DNA of 64,000 bases, taken from Flavobacterium haoranii. Lineage in GTDB: Bacteria; Bacteroidota; Bacteroidia; Flavobacteriales; Flavobacteriaceae. Each line of letters opens with the position of its first letter. The stretch's first letter is position 1. The notes under the pieces are model-generated. The model searched no databases and had not been told where the DNA came from. It saw nothing but the letters and a program-made list of their open reading frames with translations. The DNA is taken from positions 310,001-374,000 of the forward strand of contig NZ_CP045292.1 of the NCBI RefSeq assembly GCF_009363055.1. The letters run 5' to 3'. Below are positions 19,095 to 28,031 of the stretch, piece after piece. The translations under genes and the position numbers were made by a program.

Positions 19095-19415
19095 ATGAAA
19101 AGTATTCTGAATAAAATATTTGGCTTAAAACTTAAAATTCATGTATTTATTGTTTTAGTTTTAGTCATTTTTATTTCTTTTTTACTTTTTAATCTTTATT
19201 TATCAGAGTTTCATGAAGAATATTTTAATATAGGATTAATTCTAGGTTTGTTAGTAATTATTCATTGCGTTTTATTAATAACTTCTAGTATTTATTTTTT
19301 CTTTAAAAAAGAAAGTTTAAATGCTATTTATAGAATTATTATGTTGGTCTTTAATTTGATATTTTTATATGTATCAATTGGCATTTTTATGTTATTTTTT
19401 ACTGTATTTTCTTGA
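19095..19415 (+). CDS. Small membrane protein, unknown
   Basis: A 106-residue protein with three hydrophobic segments (about 14-34, 46-68, 80-104) and almost nothing else. It starts 3 bases after the DUF5686 gene and is followed by a strong terminator, so it is the last gene of the aroQ operon. No family is recognised. Confidence 0.6.
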   Translation: MKSILNKIFGLKLKIHVFIVLVLVIFISFLLFNLYLSEFHEEYFNIGLILGLLVIIHCVLLITSSIYFFFKKESLNAIYRIIMLVFNLIFLYVSIGIFMLFFTVFS

Positions 19416-19433
19416 AAGAGCGGAAATGTTTTC

Positions 19434-19471
19434 AAAAAAAAGCTCAGATTTTAAAATCTGAGCTTTTTTTA
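19434..19471. terminator. Bidirectional terminator between the aroQ operon and murA
   Basis: Perfect 12-bp stem AGCTCAGATTTT/AAAATCTGAGCT flanked by A7 and T7. Confidence 0.9.
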
Positions 19472-19509
19472 TATATTTTGAACACTGTTAACTGTGACTG
19501 CCAACTAAA

Positions 19510-20820
19510 TTATACTCTAACTATGTTAGCACCAATAGCTCTTAATCTTTCATCAATTCTTTCGTAACCTCTGTCAATTTGTTCAATATTCTGAATTGTT
19601 GAAGTTCCTTTTGCTGTTAAAGCAGCAATTAACAATGAAATACCCGCGCGAATATCTGGCGAAGTCATAGTTGTTGCTTTTAATTGTGATTGGAAATTGT
19701 GTCCAATAACAATTGCTCTATGTGGATCGCATAAAATAATTTTAGCTCCCATATCAATTAATTTGTCCACGAAGAATAAACGGCTTTCAAACATTTTTTG
19801 ATGAATTAATACTTCACCTTTTGCTTGTGTAGCTACTACTAAAACAATACTCAATAAATCGGGTGTAAAACCTGGCCATGGCGCATCGGCAATTGTTAAG
19901 ATAGAACCGTCAATATCGGTTTTAATTTGGTAGCCATCTTTATGAGCAGGAATGTAAATATCATCGCCTTTACGTTCTAAAGTAATTCCTAGTTTTCTAA
20001 ATACATTTGGAATTTGACCTAAATTTTCCCAACTCACATTTTTGATTGTGATTTCGCTTCGAGTCATAGCAGCTAAACCTATCCAAGAACCAATTTCAAT
20101 CATATCTGGTAAAACTCTATGTTCGCAACCACCTAAAGATTCAACTCCTTCAATGATTAACATATTTGAGCCAATTCCTTGAATTTTGGCCCCCATAGAA
20201 TTTAGCATTTTACACAACTGTTGTAAGTAAGGTTCACAAGCAGCATTGTAAATAGTTGTAGTGCCTTCCGCTAAAACAGCAGCCATAACAATATTTGCAG
20301 TACCAGTTACCGAAGCTTCATCAAGTAGCATGTAAGTTCCTTGTAATCTTCCGTCAATTTCTACACCGTAAAAATGATCTTCTCTTTCGTATCTAAATTT
20401 GGCACCAAGGTTAATAAAACCTTCAAAGTGCGTGTCTAATCGACGACGTCCAATTTTATCTCCTCCAGGTTTTGGAATATAGCCACAACCAAAACGTGCT
20501 AAAAGTGGACCAACAATCATAATAGAACCGCGTAAACTTCCGCCTTCTTTTTTGAAAGCTTCTGTTTTTAAGTAATTTACATTTACCTCGTCGGCTTGAA
20601 ACGTGTAATCTCCAGGTCCATTTTTTTGTATTTTAACTCCTAAGTTGCCCAATAAAGCAATTAGTTTGTTTACATCAATAATATCTGGAATATTAGTAAT
20701 GCGTACTTTTTCCGATGTTAATAGAACCGGACATAAAATTTGTAATGCTTCGTTTTTAGCACCTTGTGGAGTAATTTCTCCTTTTAATGGTTTGCCACCT
20801 TCTATACTAAATGTTCCCAT
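19510..20820 (-). CDS. murA: UDP-N-acetylglucosamine 1-carboxyvinyltransferase (MurA)
   Basis: A 436-residue cytosolic enzyme making the first committed step of peptidoglycan synthesis, transfer of enolpyruvate from PEP to UDP-GlcNAc. The N-terminal GGKPLKGEITPQGAKNEAL motif and the C-terminal DIRAGISLLIAAL and QIDRGYERID segments are diagnostic. In the catalytic loop PKPGGDKIGRRRLDTH the residue aligning with E. coli Cys115 is Asp121. Cys-to-Asp MurA enzymes remain active but are not alkylated by fosfomycin (known for mycobacterial and chlamydial MurA). Third gene of a DUF493-DUF4290-murA operon. Confidence 0.95.
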   Translation of the reverse strand: MGTFSIEGGKPLKGEITPQGAKNEALQILCPVLLTSEKVRITNIPDIIDVNKLIALLGNLGVKIQKNGPGDYTFQADEVNVNYLKTEAFKKEGGSLRGSIMIVGPLLARFGCGYIPKPGGDKIGRRRLDTHFEGFINLGAKFRYEREDHFYGVEIDGRLQGTYMLLDEASVTGTANIVMAAVLAEGTTTIYNAACEPYLQQLCKMLNSMGAKIQGIGSNMLIIEGVESLGGCEHRVLPDMIEIGSWIGLAAMTRSEITIKNVSWENLGQIPNVFRKLGITLERKGDDIYIPAHKDGYQIKTDIDGSILTIADAPWPGFTPDLLSIVLVVATQAKGEVLIHQKMFESRLFFVDKLIDMGAKIILCDPHRAIVIGHNFQSQLKATTMTSPDIRAGISLLIAALTAKGTSTIQNIEQIDRGYERIDERLRAIGANIVRV

Positions 20821-20825
20821 GAACG

Positions 20826-21524
20826 TTAATTTCTTTTATTGTTTTTTTGGATTGTTTTCTTTTTAAATTGGGCTTTAGAATTGTTATTATTGTTGTTCTT
20901 TCCTTGGTTGTTAAATTGTGATTTATTCGAAAGTTTTTTGTTTACTTTCATCAAATTTTGAGTGTTAGACAACTCTTCATTTGTTTTAAATAAATTAATT
21001 TTTCCGTTAGAAAGTTCCAATAAATGATTGAAAATTACTTCATCTTCAACAGTTTCTTTATTCCAACTTAAATAGCATTTTTTCATGTGATTTGCAATTA
21101 CAAGAATTAATGCATTTTTTAAATCACCATCTTCCCATTTAATAGCAACATCGATCATGTATGTAATATTATTACCATAGAAACGATATTTGGGGAAATT
21201 TTGAGGATAATTTAGTTTTTCAGGTTTTAATTGAAGTACTTCTCTTGATGGTATAGGATAAGGAGAATCTACATCTAATTTAAAATCAGACATTATAAAT
21301 AATTGATCCCAAAGTTTGTGTTGAAAATCGGGTACATCTCTTAAATGAGGATTTAAAGTTCCCATTACAGAAATAACGTATTGAGCCGCTTTATTGCGTT
21401 CTTCTCGGTTTTCAATTGCGATTACTTGGTCAATTAGTTTATGTAAATGCCTTCCATATTCGGGAATGCGAAGTGGGCCTCTTTGAGAATTATATTCTAA
21501 ATATATGGTTGAATTATTTTCCAT
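20826..21524 (-). CDS. DUF4290 family protein
   Basis: A 232-residue soluble protein found in Bacteroidota. The first 170 residues (YLEYNSQRGPLRIPEYGRHL, then AIKWEDGDLKNALILVIANH) are the DUF4290 domain. The C-terminal 60 residues are low-complexity, rich in Asn and Lys, and look like a disordered basic tail. Gap to murA is 5 bases and to DUF493 3 bases. Function unknown; the constant link to murA in this phylum suggests an envelope or growth role (inference). Confidence 0.8.
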   Translation of the reverse strand: MENNSTIYLEYNSQRGPLRIPEYGRHLHKLIDQVIAIENREERNKAAQYVISVMGTLNPHLRDVPDFQHKLWDQLFIMSDFKLDVDSPYPIPSREVLQLKPEKLNYPQNFPKYRFYGNNITYMIDVAIKWEDGDLKNALILVIANHMKKCYLSWNKETVEDEVIFNHLLELSNGKINLFKTNEELSNTQNLMKVNKKLSNKSQFNNQGKNNNNNNSKAQFKKKTIQKNNKRN

Positions 21525-21527
21525 AGG

Positions 21528-21818
21528 TTATAATGAAATTATACCTTCAATTACAGATAGTTCTTTGTATTTTTCAATGACTTCATCTGGTGTTTTCATA
21601 TTTACACTTATCGAAACACTTGTATATTTTCCAGTTTTAGATTGTTGTGTATTAATTACAGCTCCCATATCGTTAAAAGCAGCTTCTACTTGGGCTATTT
21701 TGTGTATATCAGAAGGTACTATAAATTTGTACAAATATTCTGTTGGCCATAAGGATGTGTTCGCCAATTCATCTTTCAATCTAATATAGAATTCTTCAGT
21801 CTTCTTATCCATCTTCAA
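21528..21818 (-). CDS. DUF493 family protein (YbeD-like)
   Basis: A 96-residue protein with an ACT-like small alpha/beta fold: FYIRLKDELANTSLWPTEYLYKFIV followed by GKYTSVSISVNMKTPDEV. The DUF493/YbeD family is thought to be regulatory but its ligand is unknown. First gene of the murA operon. Confidence 0.75.
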   Translation of the reverse strand: MKMDKKTEEFYIRLKDELANTSLWPTEYLYKFIVPSDIHKIAQVEAAFNDMGAVINTQQSKTGKYTSVSISVNMKTPDEVIEKYKELSVIEGIISL

Positions 21819-21834
21819 TCATTGATTTAAAAAG

Positions 21835-21863
21835 CAAATATACTTTTTTAAGTTCATAATCAA
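21835..21863 (-). promoter_or_regulatory. Promoter of the DUF493-DUF4290-murA operon
   Basis: On the minus strand TTG (21863-21861), 18 bases, TATATTTG (21842-21835), 16 bases before the ATG. A divergent TATTTTTG at 21917-21924 could serve the next gene on the plus strand. Confidence 0.6.
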
Positions 21864-21940
21864 TAATTAGAAACTTAATAATTTTCATAAAGCTTACCAT
21901 ATTTTTTAAAAAAAACTATTTTTGCTTTTTAGAATTTTAT

Positions 21941-22480
21941 ATGACGAAAAAATTAATTGTACTTGCAGGCGGACCAAGTTCTGGAAAAACAACTTTGATA
22001 AACGCATTAGTTGAAAATGGATACGTTTGTTATCCTGAAATTTCTAGAGAAGTTATTCAAGAAGCGCAAAAGCAAGGAATCGATCAGTTATTTTTAGAAA
22101 ATCCGCTATTATTTAGCGAGTTATTACTTCAGGGTAGAATAAAACAATATCAAGAAGCTTTGCAAGAAACATGTGACATTGTGTTTTTAGATAGAGGAAT
22201 TCCTGATGTCTTAGCCTATATGCATTACATAGGCGATAGTTACCCAAAATCTTTTTCCGATGCTTGTGAAGAAAACCGCTATACAAAAATTTTCTTATTA
22301 CCACCTTGGAAAGAAATCTATGTTAGCGATGCTGAGCGTTATGAAAGCTATGAGCAAGCCGTTTTAATTCACGAACATTTAGAGGAAACTTATAGAAATT
22401 TTGGTTACGAATTGATAACGGTTCCAAAAGATACAGTTGAGAATAGAGTTCAGTTTGTGTTTAACGAATTAGACAAGTAA
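21941..22480 (+). CDS. AAA_28-type ATP-binding protein (NadR/kinase-like P-loop)
   Basis: A 179-residue P-loop protein with Walker A GGPSSGKTT (about residues 9-17), then CYPEISREVIQEAQKQG and the DRGIPDVLAYMHYIGD segment, which together mark the AAA_28 family of small nucleoside or nicotinamide-riboside kinase-like proteins. It is 5 bases upstream of recQ and probably co-transcribed. The substrate is unknown. Confidence 0.75.
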   Translation: MTKKLIVLAGGPSSGKTTLINALVENGYVCYPEISREVIQEAQKQGIDQLFLENPLLFSELLLQGRIKQYQEALQETCDIVFLDRGIPDVLAYMHYIGDSYPKSFSDACEENRYTKIFLLPPWKEIYVSDAERYESYEQAVLIHEHLEETYRNFGYELITVPKDTVENRVQFVFNELDK

Positions 22481-22485
22481 ATCGG

Positions 22486-24372
22486 ATGACTCAAGCGCTT
22501 CAAGTTTTACAAAAATATTGGAAACACAATTCCTTTCGTGAGCCGCAAGAAGCCATTATTCAATCGGTTTTAGAAGGAAATGATACTTTTGCATTACTTC
22601 CTACTGGTGGAGGAAAATCGGTTTGTTATCAAGTTCCAGGTATGGTTTTAAATGGTATTACTTTAGTAATATCGCCATTAATTGCTTTGATTAAAGACCA
22701 AATAGAGAACCTTCAAAAAAAAGATATAAAAGCTATTGGATTAGTTGGTGCTTTAAGTATCGATGAAATTTCTGATTTGCTTGATAATTGTTTATACGGA
22801 AATTATAAGTTTTTGTATTTGTCACCCGAGCGTTTACAACAAGATTGGATTATAGAACGTTTAAAACAATTACCCATCAACTTAATTGCTATAGATGAAG
22901 CACATTGTGTAAGTCAATGGGGACACGATTTTAGACCAGCCTATCTTAAAATAAAACTTTTAAAAGAGTTTTTTCCTACTATTCCTTTTTTAGCTTTAAC
23001 TGGTTCGGCTACAACGTTAGTTCAACAAGATATAATTGAACATTTAGGTCTAGAGAACGTAGCAGTTTTTAAAAAATCATTCGAGCGAGAAAATCTATCG
23101 TATCATATTATTGAAACAGAAGATAAGCTAACTAAGATAAGTCAAATTTTAACTAAAAATCCTCAGTCTTCCATAGTTTATGTAAGAAATAGAAAAGCTA
23201 CTGTTGATACTTGTAATCAATTAAATGCTTTAGGTTTTAAAGCAACTTTTTATCACGGTGGAATGTCTTTTCAAGAAAAAGAAAAACATCGCTTGTTGTG
23301 GATGGAAAATAAAGTTCAAGTTATTGTTGCGACCAATGCTTTTGGGATGGGAATTGACAAACCCGATGTAAAGACAGTAATTCATCTTCAAATTCCTGAA
23401 AATCTAGAGAATTATTATCAAGAAATTGGGCGGGCAGGAAGAAATGGTGAAAAAGCATTTGGAATTTTATTAACGACTCAATACGATATAGAATTAGCAA
23501 AGCGATTATTTGAAGAAAATATCGTGACAAAAAATTTCTTGAAAGACGTCTATAAAAAAATCAATAATTATTTCCAAATTGCCTATGGAGAGGGTTATTT
23601 ACAGCAGTTTAATTTTACGATTCAAAAATTTTGTAGCAGTTATAATTTACCAGTTTTAAAATCGTTGAATGCTTTACAATTTCTAGATAGACAAGGAATT
23701 TTAACAATGGAAAATGTAAGTTCTGAGAAAGTTAAAGTTCAGTTTATAATACCAAGCAAAGAAGTAATTCGGTACATCAGTTTAAATACAAATGTCGAAC
23801 CAATTTTGACGGTTATTTTAAGAACTTATTCTGGGATTTTTGACCAAGAAATGCCTATTAATTTAGAATTAATTGCAAAGAAATCGAAAACTTCAATAGA
23901 ACAAATTGTAAAGGTTTTACAAGAACTACACGAAAAAGAAATTATCGATTTACAGTTACTTTTAAATGATAGTAAGATAGTTTTTAACGAAGTTAGAGAA
24001 GACGATTTAACCATAAACAGAATTAGTAAATATTTAGAAAATCAAAACAAGACGAAACAAGATAGGTTTACAGAAATGATTTCATTTATTGAAAATCAAT
24101 CTACATGTAAGAATAAATTATTACTTCGATATTTTGGTGAAGAAATTACTGATGATTGTGGGAAATGTTCTACTTGCCTTAAAAAGAAAAAAACTGATGT
24201 TAAAGATGTAGTTTCAGAAATATTAGCTAGTTTAAAAAAATCGCCATTAAACTCAAGAGAATTAGAATCATCATTGGGATTCACTTCAGAAGAAATTATC
24301 TTTGCTATTCAAACCTTACTAGAAAAAAATATCATTAGCCTAAATGCTAATCATCAATATTACATTAAATAA
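22486..24372 (+). CDS. recQ: ATP-dependent DNA helicase RecQ
   Basis: A 628-residue 3'-5' helicase for recombination and fork repair. Motifs: PTGGGKSVCYQVPG (Walker A), IDEAHCVSQWGHDFRP (DEAH box), ALTGSAT, NAFGMGIDKPDV and QEIGRAGRNG. The zinc-binding region is present with Cys residues in STCKNKLLLRYFG and CGKCSTC. There is no clear HRDC domain; the C-terminus ends in a short helical region. This is common in flavobacterial short RecQ paralogues, so a second RecQ may exist elsewhere. It abuts fmt with no gap. Confidence 0.92.
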   Translation: MTQALQVLQKYWKHNSFREPQEAIIQSVLEGNDTFALLPTGGGKSVCYQVPGMVLNGITLVISPLIALIKDQIENLQKKDIKAIGLVGALSIDEISDLLDNCLYGNYKFLYLSPERLQQDWIIERLKQLPINLIAIDEAHCVSQWGHDFRPAYLKIKLLKEFFPTIPFLALTGSATTLVQQDIIEHLGLENVAVFKKSFERENLSYHIIETEDKLTKISQILTKNPQSSIVYVRNRKATVDTCNQLNALGFKATFYHGGMSFQEKEKHRLLWMENKVQVIVATNAFGMGIDKPDVKTVIHLQIPENLENYYQEIGRAGRNGEKAFGILLTTQYDIELAKRLFEENIVTKNFLKDVYKKINNYFQIAYGEGYLQQFNFTIQKFCSSYNLPVLKSLNALQFLDRQGILTMENVSSEKVKVQFIIPSKEVIRYISLNTNVEPILTVILRTYSGIFDQEMPINLELIAKKSKTSIEQIVKVLQELHEKEIIDLQLLLNDSKIVFNEVREDDLTINRISKYLENQNKTKQDRFTEMISFIENQSTCKNKLLLRYFGEEITDDCGKCSTCLKKKKTDVKDVVSEILASLKKSPLNSRELESSLGFTSEEIIFAIQTLLEKNIISLNANHQYYIK

Positions 24373-25320
24373 ATGGAAAAATTAAAGATTGTTTTTATGG
24401 GAACTCCAGATTTTGCAGTTGGAATTCTCGATGCAATATATAATAAAGGTTACGAAATTGTAGGTGTTGTTACCGTTGCAGATAAACCAGCTGGCAGGGG
24501 CCAAAAATTACAAGAAAGTGCAGTAAAAAAGTACGCTCTAGAAAAAGGGTTAAGAATTTTACAACCTACCAATTTAAAATCGGAAGAGTTTTTAGAAGAA
24601 TTAAAAAGTCTCGAAGCAAATTTACAAGTAGTTGTTGCTTTTAGAATGCTACCTGAAGTAGTTTGGCGCATGCCGAAATTTGGTACATTTAATCTACATG
24701 CTTCTTTGTTGCCAAACTATAGGGGAGCGGCACCAATTAATTGGGCAATTATTAATGGGGAAGAAAAAACGGGTGTTACCACATTCTTTATCGATGATAA
24801 AATTGACACTGGAGCAATGATATTGCATAAAGAAACACCAATTGGCAATAATGAAACGGCCGGAGAATTACACGATCGATTAATTAGTATAGGAAGCGAA
24901 GCAGTTGTTGAAACTTTAGCATTAATTGAGAAGGGAAATGTAAGTACTGAAATACAGAAAGACAATTCTGAAATAAAGACAGCTTATAAACTAAATAAAG
25001 ACAATTGCAAAATTGATTGGACTAAACCTGGCGAAGTAATTTATAACTTGGTTAGAGGATTATGTCCTTATCCTGCAGCTTGGTCATTTATTAAAGATGG
25101 AGAACAAGAATGGAATGTGAAATTCTATGAAACTGCATTTGTTAAAGAAGAGCATAATTTTGCAATAGGTAGTGTAGTAACTACAAAGAAAGAAATGAAA
25201 ATTGCCGTTGAAAATGGTTTTTTAGAAATTTATAGTTTACAGTTTCCAGGAAAGAAAAGAATGAGAACTCATCAGTTGTTAAACGGTGTTCAATTTTCTA
25301 CAGAAGCAAAAGCTTTTTAA
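24373..25320 (+). CDS. fmt: Methionyl-tRNA formyltransferase
   Basis: A 315-residue enzyme that formylates initiator Met-tRNA using 10-formyl-tetrahydrofolate. Visible motifs are FMGTPDFAVGILD, the catalytic NLHASLLPNYRGAAPINWAI loop (Asn-His...), and GVTTFFIDDKIDTG. The C-terminal domain includes KDNCKIDW and RGLCPYPAAW. The start codon directly follows the recQ stop. Confidence 0.95.
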   Translation: MEKLKIVFMGTPDFAVGILDAIYNKGYEIVGVVTVADKPAGRGQKLQESAVKKYALEKGLRILQPTNLKSEEFLEELKSLEANLQVVVAFRMLPEVVWRMPKFGTFNLHASLLPNYRGAAPINWAIINGEEKTGVTTFFIDDKIDTGAMILHKETPIGNNETAGELHDRLISIGSEAVVETLALIEKGNVSTEIQKDNSEIKTAYKLNKDNCKIDWTKPGEVIYNLVRGLCPYPAAWSFIKDGEQEWNVKFYETAFVKEEHNFAIGSVVTTKKEMKIAVENGFLEIYSLQFPGKKRMRTHQLLNGVQFSTEAKAF

Positions 25321-25495
25321 GCCCTATAGGCTCTAACATCACCGTATTTTAATAAAAAACAAATGATGTTATTAACAAATAGCTTAAGTTATTAACAAAA
25401 ACGTTAGAATTAGCCGTAAAGCCTTGTGTAATTCGGTAATACGGCTAAATTTGTATCTATAATTAAAGTTTAACCAAATTGTAAAAACATTTATT

Positions 25496-25771
25496 ATGAA
25501 CAAATCAGAATTAATCGATGCAATGGCAGCTTCTGCTGGAATTACAAAAGCAGCTGCTAAATTAGCTTTAGAATCATTTTTATCTAATGTTGAAGGTACA
25601 TTAAAAAAAGGTGGTAGAGTATCATTAGTAGGTTTTGGTTCTTGGTCAGTTTCTAAAAGAGCTGCTAGAGAAGGAAGAAACCCTCAAACAGGTAAAACTA
25701 TCAAAATTGCTGCTAAAAATGTAGTAAAATTCAAAGCTGGTGCTGAATTAGACGGAGCAGTTAATAAATAA
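25496..25771 (+). CDS. HU family DNA-binding protein
   Basis: A 91-residue nucleoid protein. MNKSELIDAMAASAGITKAA is the HU/IHF N-terminus and GRNPQTGKTIKIAAKNVVKFK the DNA-minor-groove arm and C-terminal helix region, with the Pro that intercalates (NPQTGK). The 175 bases upstream are AT-rich and probably hold its promoter. It is a strong typical single-gene unit with its own terminator. Confidence 0.95.
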   Translation: MNKSELIDAMAASAGITKAAAKLALESFLSNVEGTLKKGGRVSLVGFGSWSVSKRAAREGRNPQTGKTIKIAAKNVVKFKAGAELDGAVNK

Positions 25772-25793
25772 TATTTTTCTACTTTGAAAATAT

Positions 25794-25823
25794 AAATCCT
25801 GGCTTTTAGCTGGGATTTTTTTT
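25794..25823 (+). terminator. Terminator of the HU gene
   Basis: Imperfect stem AAATCCTGGC/GCTGGGATTT with loop TTTTA, followed by a run of T. Confidence 0.6.
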
Positions 25824-25888
25824 GATTTTAAGCGATTTTTTTTGATTTTAACTCTTTTTTTTAATAATTTTAAGAAAAAATCGTGCTT

Positions 25889-26449
25889 ATGATATCAGTT
25901 TTACCAAAGAAAGGTCACTTGCTGATAGCAGAACCTTCAACACTTGGAGATACTTCTTTTAATCGTTCCGTGATACTTTTAGCAGAACATAATCAGGAAG
26001 GCTCAGTTGGTTTTATATTGAATAAACCTTTAAGTTATACTATAAATGATTTGGTTCCAGAAATAGAGGCAAAGTTTACTGTGTATAACGGAGGACCTGT
26101 AGAACAAGATAATCTGTATTTTATTCACAACGTTCCTGATATTGTTCCTAATAGTATAGAAATTGCATCGGGTATTTTTTGGGGTGGCGATTTTGAAACT
26201 GTAAAAAATTTGATTAATGAAGGGCAAATTTCAAAGCAAAATATCCGTTTTTTTCTTGGTTACAGCGGTTGGGAACCAAATCAACTAGAAGAGGAACTGA
26301 AAGAAAACACTTGGATAGTTTCAGAAAACGATTTAAATGAAAAATTACTTTCTAAAGCAGTGCAACATTTTTGGAAAGAAAAGATGAAAGAACAAGGAGG
26401 CGATTATGTTTTGTTTTCAAATGCTCCTTCAGATCCAACACTTAATTAA
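25889..26449 (+). CDS. YqgE/AlgH family protein
   Basis: A 186-residue protein of the UPF0301 family. GHLLIAEPSTLGDTSFNRSVILLAEHN and GSVGFILNKPLSYTI are the conserved N-terminal features, and YNGGPVEQDNLYFIH the middle one. Role not established. The ATG at 25889 is chosen over a GTG at 25883 because it puts the conserved KKGHLLIAEP at the usual distance. It converges with the following gene and the coding ends overlap by 8 bases. Confidence 0.85.
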   Translation: MISVLPKKGHLLIAEPSTLGDTSFNRSVILLAEHNQEGSVGFILNKPLSYTINDLVPEIEAKFTVYNGGPVEQDNLYFIHNVPDIVPNSIEIASGIFWGGDFETVKNLINEGQISKQNIRFFLGYSGWEPNQLEEELKENTWIVSENDLNEKLLSKAVQHFWKEKMKEQGGDYVLFSNAPSDPTLN

Positions 26450-27278
26450 ATAAAGAATTATTAAGTACTTCAGTTAGTGCAGTTGCAGCTTCATTAGTAT
26501 AACTTTTCTTTCTGTATTGTGTTACCGATTGAATTCCTTTAATAGTATTAGTTAAGAAAATTTCATCTGCTTTTTGAAGATCAAACGGAGAAATAGATTT
26601 TTCTGTAATTTCAAAAGAAGAATTTTTCTTAATAAGCGATATAATTTGTTTTCTCATAATGCCATTTAAACAACCATCGCTTAAAGAAGGTGTTTGAATT
26701 TCACTTCCAAAACGAATAAATATATTTGATTGTAATGCTTCAATAACATTTTTTTCATCGTTTAAAAGCAAACAATTGTCATATCCGTTCTCATCGGCAA
26801 AAATGCTACCGGTAATTTGAATCATTTTATTGTTACTTTTTAAAGTAGAGAAAATTTGTTTGGTTATATGAGCATCTTTATAAAGTTCAATTTCATATTT
26901 TCCGCTATTTAATTCATATAAATGACTATCAAGCGATAAATAAGTAATTATAAAATCAATATCTTTAGATTTCGGTAAGTAAAAGCCATCACCTTTTCTA
27001 TAAACAGAAAAGCGCACTCTGAAATTGGAATTTGTTTTATTAGTATTGGTTAATTTTAAAATTTGCTCCTCAAAATATTCAAGTGTAAAATTCATAGGAA
27101 TTTCCATTCTGCAAATTCTCATTGCCGACATTAGTCTGAAATAATGATCTTCAGAAAAAAGAATTTTGTTTTGAGCAACTTTAATAGTTTCGAAAATAGC
27201 ATCGCCAAATAGAAATCCACGATTATTTTCAATTAAAATAGTACTGTTTTCTTGAATATTTCCGTTAAAATTTACCAT
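26442..27278 (-). CDS. Aminotransferase class IV (aminodeoxychorismate lyase-like)
   Basis: A 278-residue PLP enzyme. The PLP Lys lies in STLKSNNKMIQI, the conserved Glu in VIEALQSNIFIRFG, and the C-terminal GCLNGIMRKQII segment (the usual G-x-T/M-R) is present. The family includes PabC (4-amino-4-deoxychorismate lyase), branched-chain aminotransferase and D-amino-acid transaminase; size and lone position favour PabC, but the sequence does not decide. Its ATG directly follows the T run of the terminator of the upstream START-like gene. Confidence 0.8.
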   Translation of the reverse strand: MVNFNGNIQENSTILIENNRGFLFGDAIFETIKVAQNKILFSEDHYFRLMSAMRICRMEIPMNFTLEYFEEQILKLTNTNKTNSNFRVRFSVYRKGDGFYLPKSKDIDFIITYLSLDSHLYELNSGKYEIELYKDAHITKQIFSTLKSNNKMIQITGSIFADENGYDNCLLLNDEKNVIEALQSNIFIRFGSEIQTPSLSDGCLNGIMRKQIISLIKKNSSFEITEKSISPFDLQKADEIFLTNTIKGIQSVTQYRKKSYTNEAATALTEVLNNSLFN

Positions 27279-27306
27279 AAAAAAATCCCGATTTTTAAAA
27301 TCGGGA
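27279..27306 (-). terminator. Terminator of the START-like gene
   Basis: Stem TCCCGATTTT/AAAATCGGGA; in the minus direction it ends in a T run that touches the ATG of the aminotransferase gene. Confidence 0.8.
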
Positions 27307-27338
27307 CAAATATAACCTTTATAATTGTAAATTTTTGT

Positions 27339-27731
27339 TTAAACAGAGCCTAAAACGTGTTTTAAGTCGGAAATTTGATTTTCCCATAATAGTTTAGATT
27401 CTTCAATTTCGTCTTCTTCAGCAAAATCGACTACCATTATTGAAACGTCTTTTGTTATTTCGTCTTCTAATATTTTTAATTCGAAAAAATATTCTGTATC
27501 TGTTCCATCTTCATCAAGCCATCTAAATTTTACACGTTCTCCTGTTCTTTTAGAAATTAATTTTGCTTTTTCTTCTGCACCATCCCAAATAAAAGTAAAG
27601 ATTTCACCTCTTGAGTTAACATTATCAGCAAACCATTCAGACATACCCGAGGGTGTAGAAATATATTGATATAATAGAGAAGGAGAGGCGTGTATTGGGA
27701 ATTCTAGTTCGTATTTTAATTTTACTTCCAT
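27339..27731 (-). CDS. START-like domain protein (AHSA1/SRPBCC fold)
   Basis: A 130-residue protein: LEFPIHASPSLLYQYISTPSGMSEWFAD at the N-terminus (the AHSA1-like alpha/beta start) and FTFIWDGAEEKAKLISKRTG in the middle. Such proteins bind hydrophobic ligands; this small Bacteroidota START-like family has no known substrate. Confidence 0.8.
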   Translation of the reverse strand: MEVKLKYELEFPIHASPSLLYQYISTPSGMSEWFADNVNSRGEIFTFIWDGAEEKAKLISKRTGERVKFRWLDEDGTDTEYFFELKILEDEITKDVSIMVVDFAEEDEIEESKLLWENQISDLKHVLGSV

Positions 27732-27822
27732 GTAAATATATTTTTAAGAATGGAAATATATATAGAAAAATTCAAATAACAAAAAGCTAGAAAAAAAACT
27801 AAAATATTTTTATAAAAATTAA

Positions 27823-27853
27823 TTTGGAGTCTATTAAAATAGTTTTATATTTG
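27823..27853 (+). promoter_or_regulatory. Promoter of the tRNA gene
   Basis: TTTG (27823-27826), 19 bases, TATATTTG (27846-27853), 37 bases upstream of the tRNA. A full match to the Bacteroidota consensus. Confidence 0.75.
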
Positions 27854-27890
27854 CACCCGCATTGAGAGATGCAAAACCAACAAATATCAC

Positions 27891-27964
27891 GGCGAGGTAG
27901 CTCAGTTGGTTAGAGCGCAGGATTCATAACCCTGAGGTCACGGGTTCAACTCCCGTCTTCGCTA
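27891..27964 (+). tRNA. tRNA with CAT anticodon (tRNA-Met; element integration site)
   Basis: A full cloverleaf: acceptor GGCGAGG with CTTCGCT (two G-U pairs), T-arm ACGGG/CCCGT with loop TTCAACT, anticodon CAT at 27925-27927, discriminator A at 27964. CCA is not encoded. CAT is used by elongator Met, initiator and the Ile2 tRNAs; the G-U first pair argues against the usual initiator mismatch (C1-A72), so elongator Met is favoured but Ile2 cannot be excluded. Its 3' part is copied at 52522-52565. Confidence 0.93.
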
Positions 27965-27965
27965 C
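27922..27965 (+). repeat. Left attachment site (attL) within the tRNA
   Basis: 44 bases, starting 3 bases before the anticodon and ending one base past the discriminator, identical to 52522-52565 in direct orientation. Confidence 0.88.
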
Positions 27966-27997
27966 AAGGTTTAAAAAAATCGTAAAATTAGATTTTA

Positions 27998-28031
27998 TGC
28001 GGGATTAGAGCAATTTAATCCCGCATTTTTT
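27998..28031 (+). terminator. Terminator hairpin between the tRNA and the left integrase
   Basis: Perfect stem TGCGGGATTA (27998-28007) with TAATCCCGCA (28016-28025), then a T run. The T run touches the integrase ATG at 28032. It replaces the original tRNA terminator that now sits at 52573. Confidence 0.8.
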
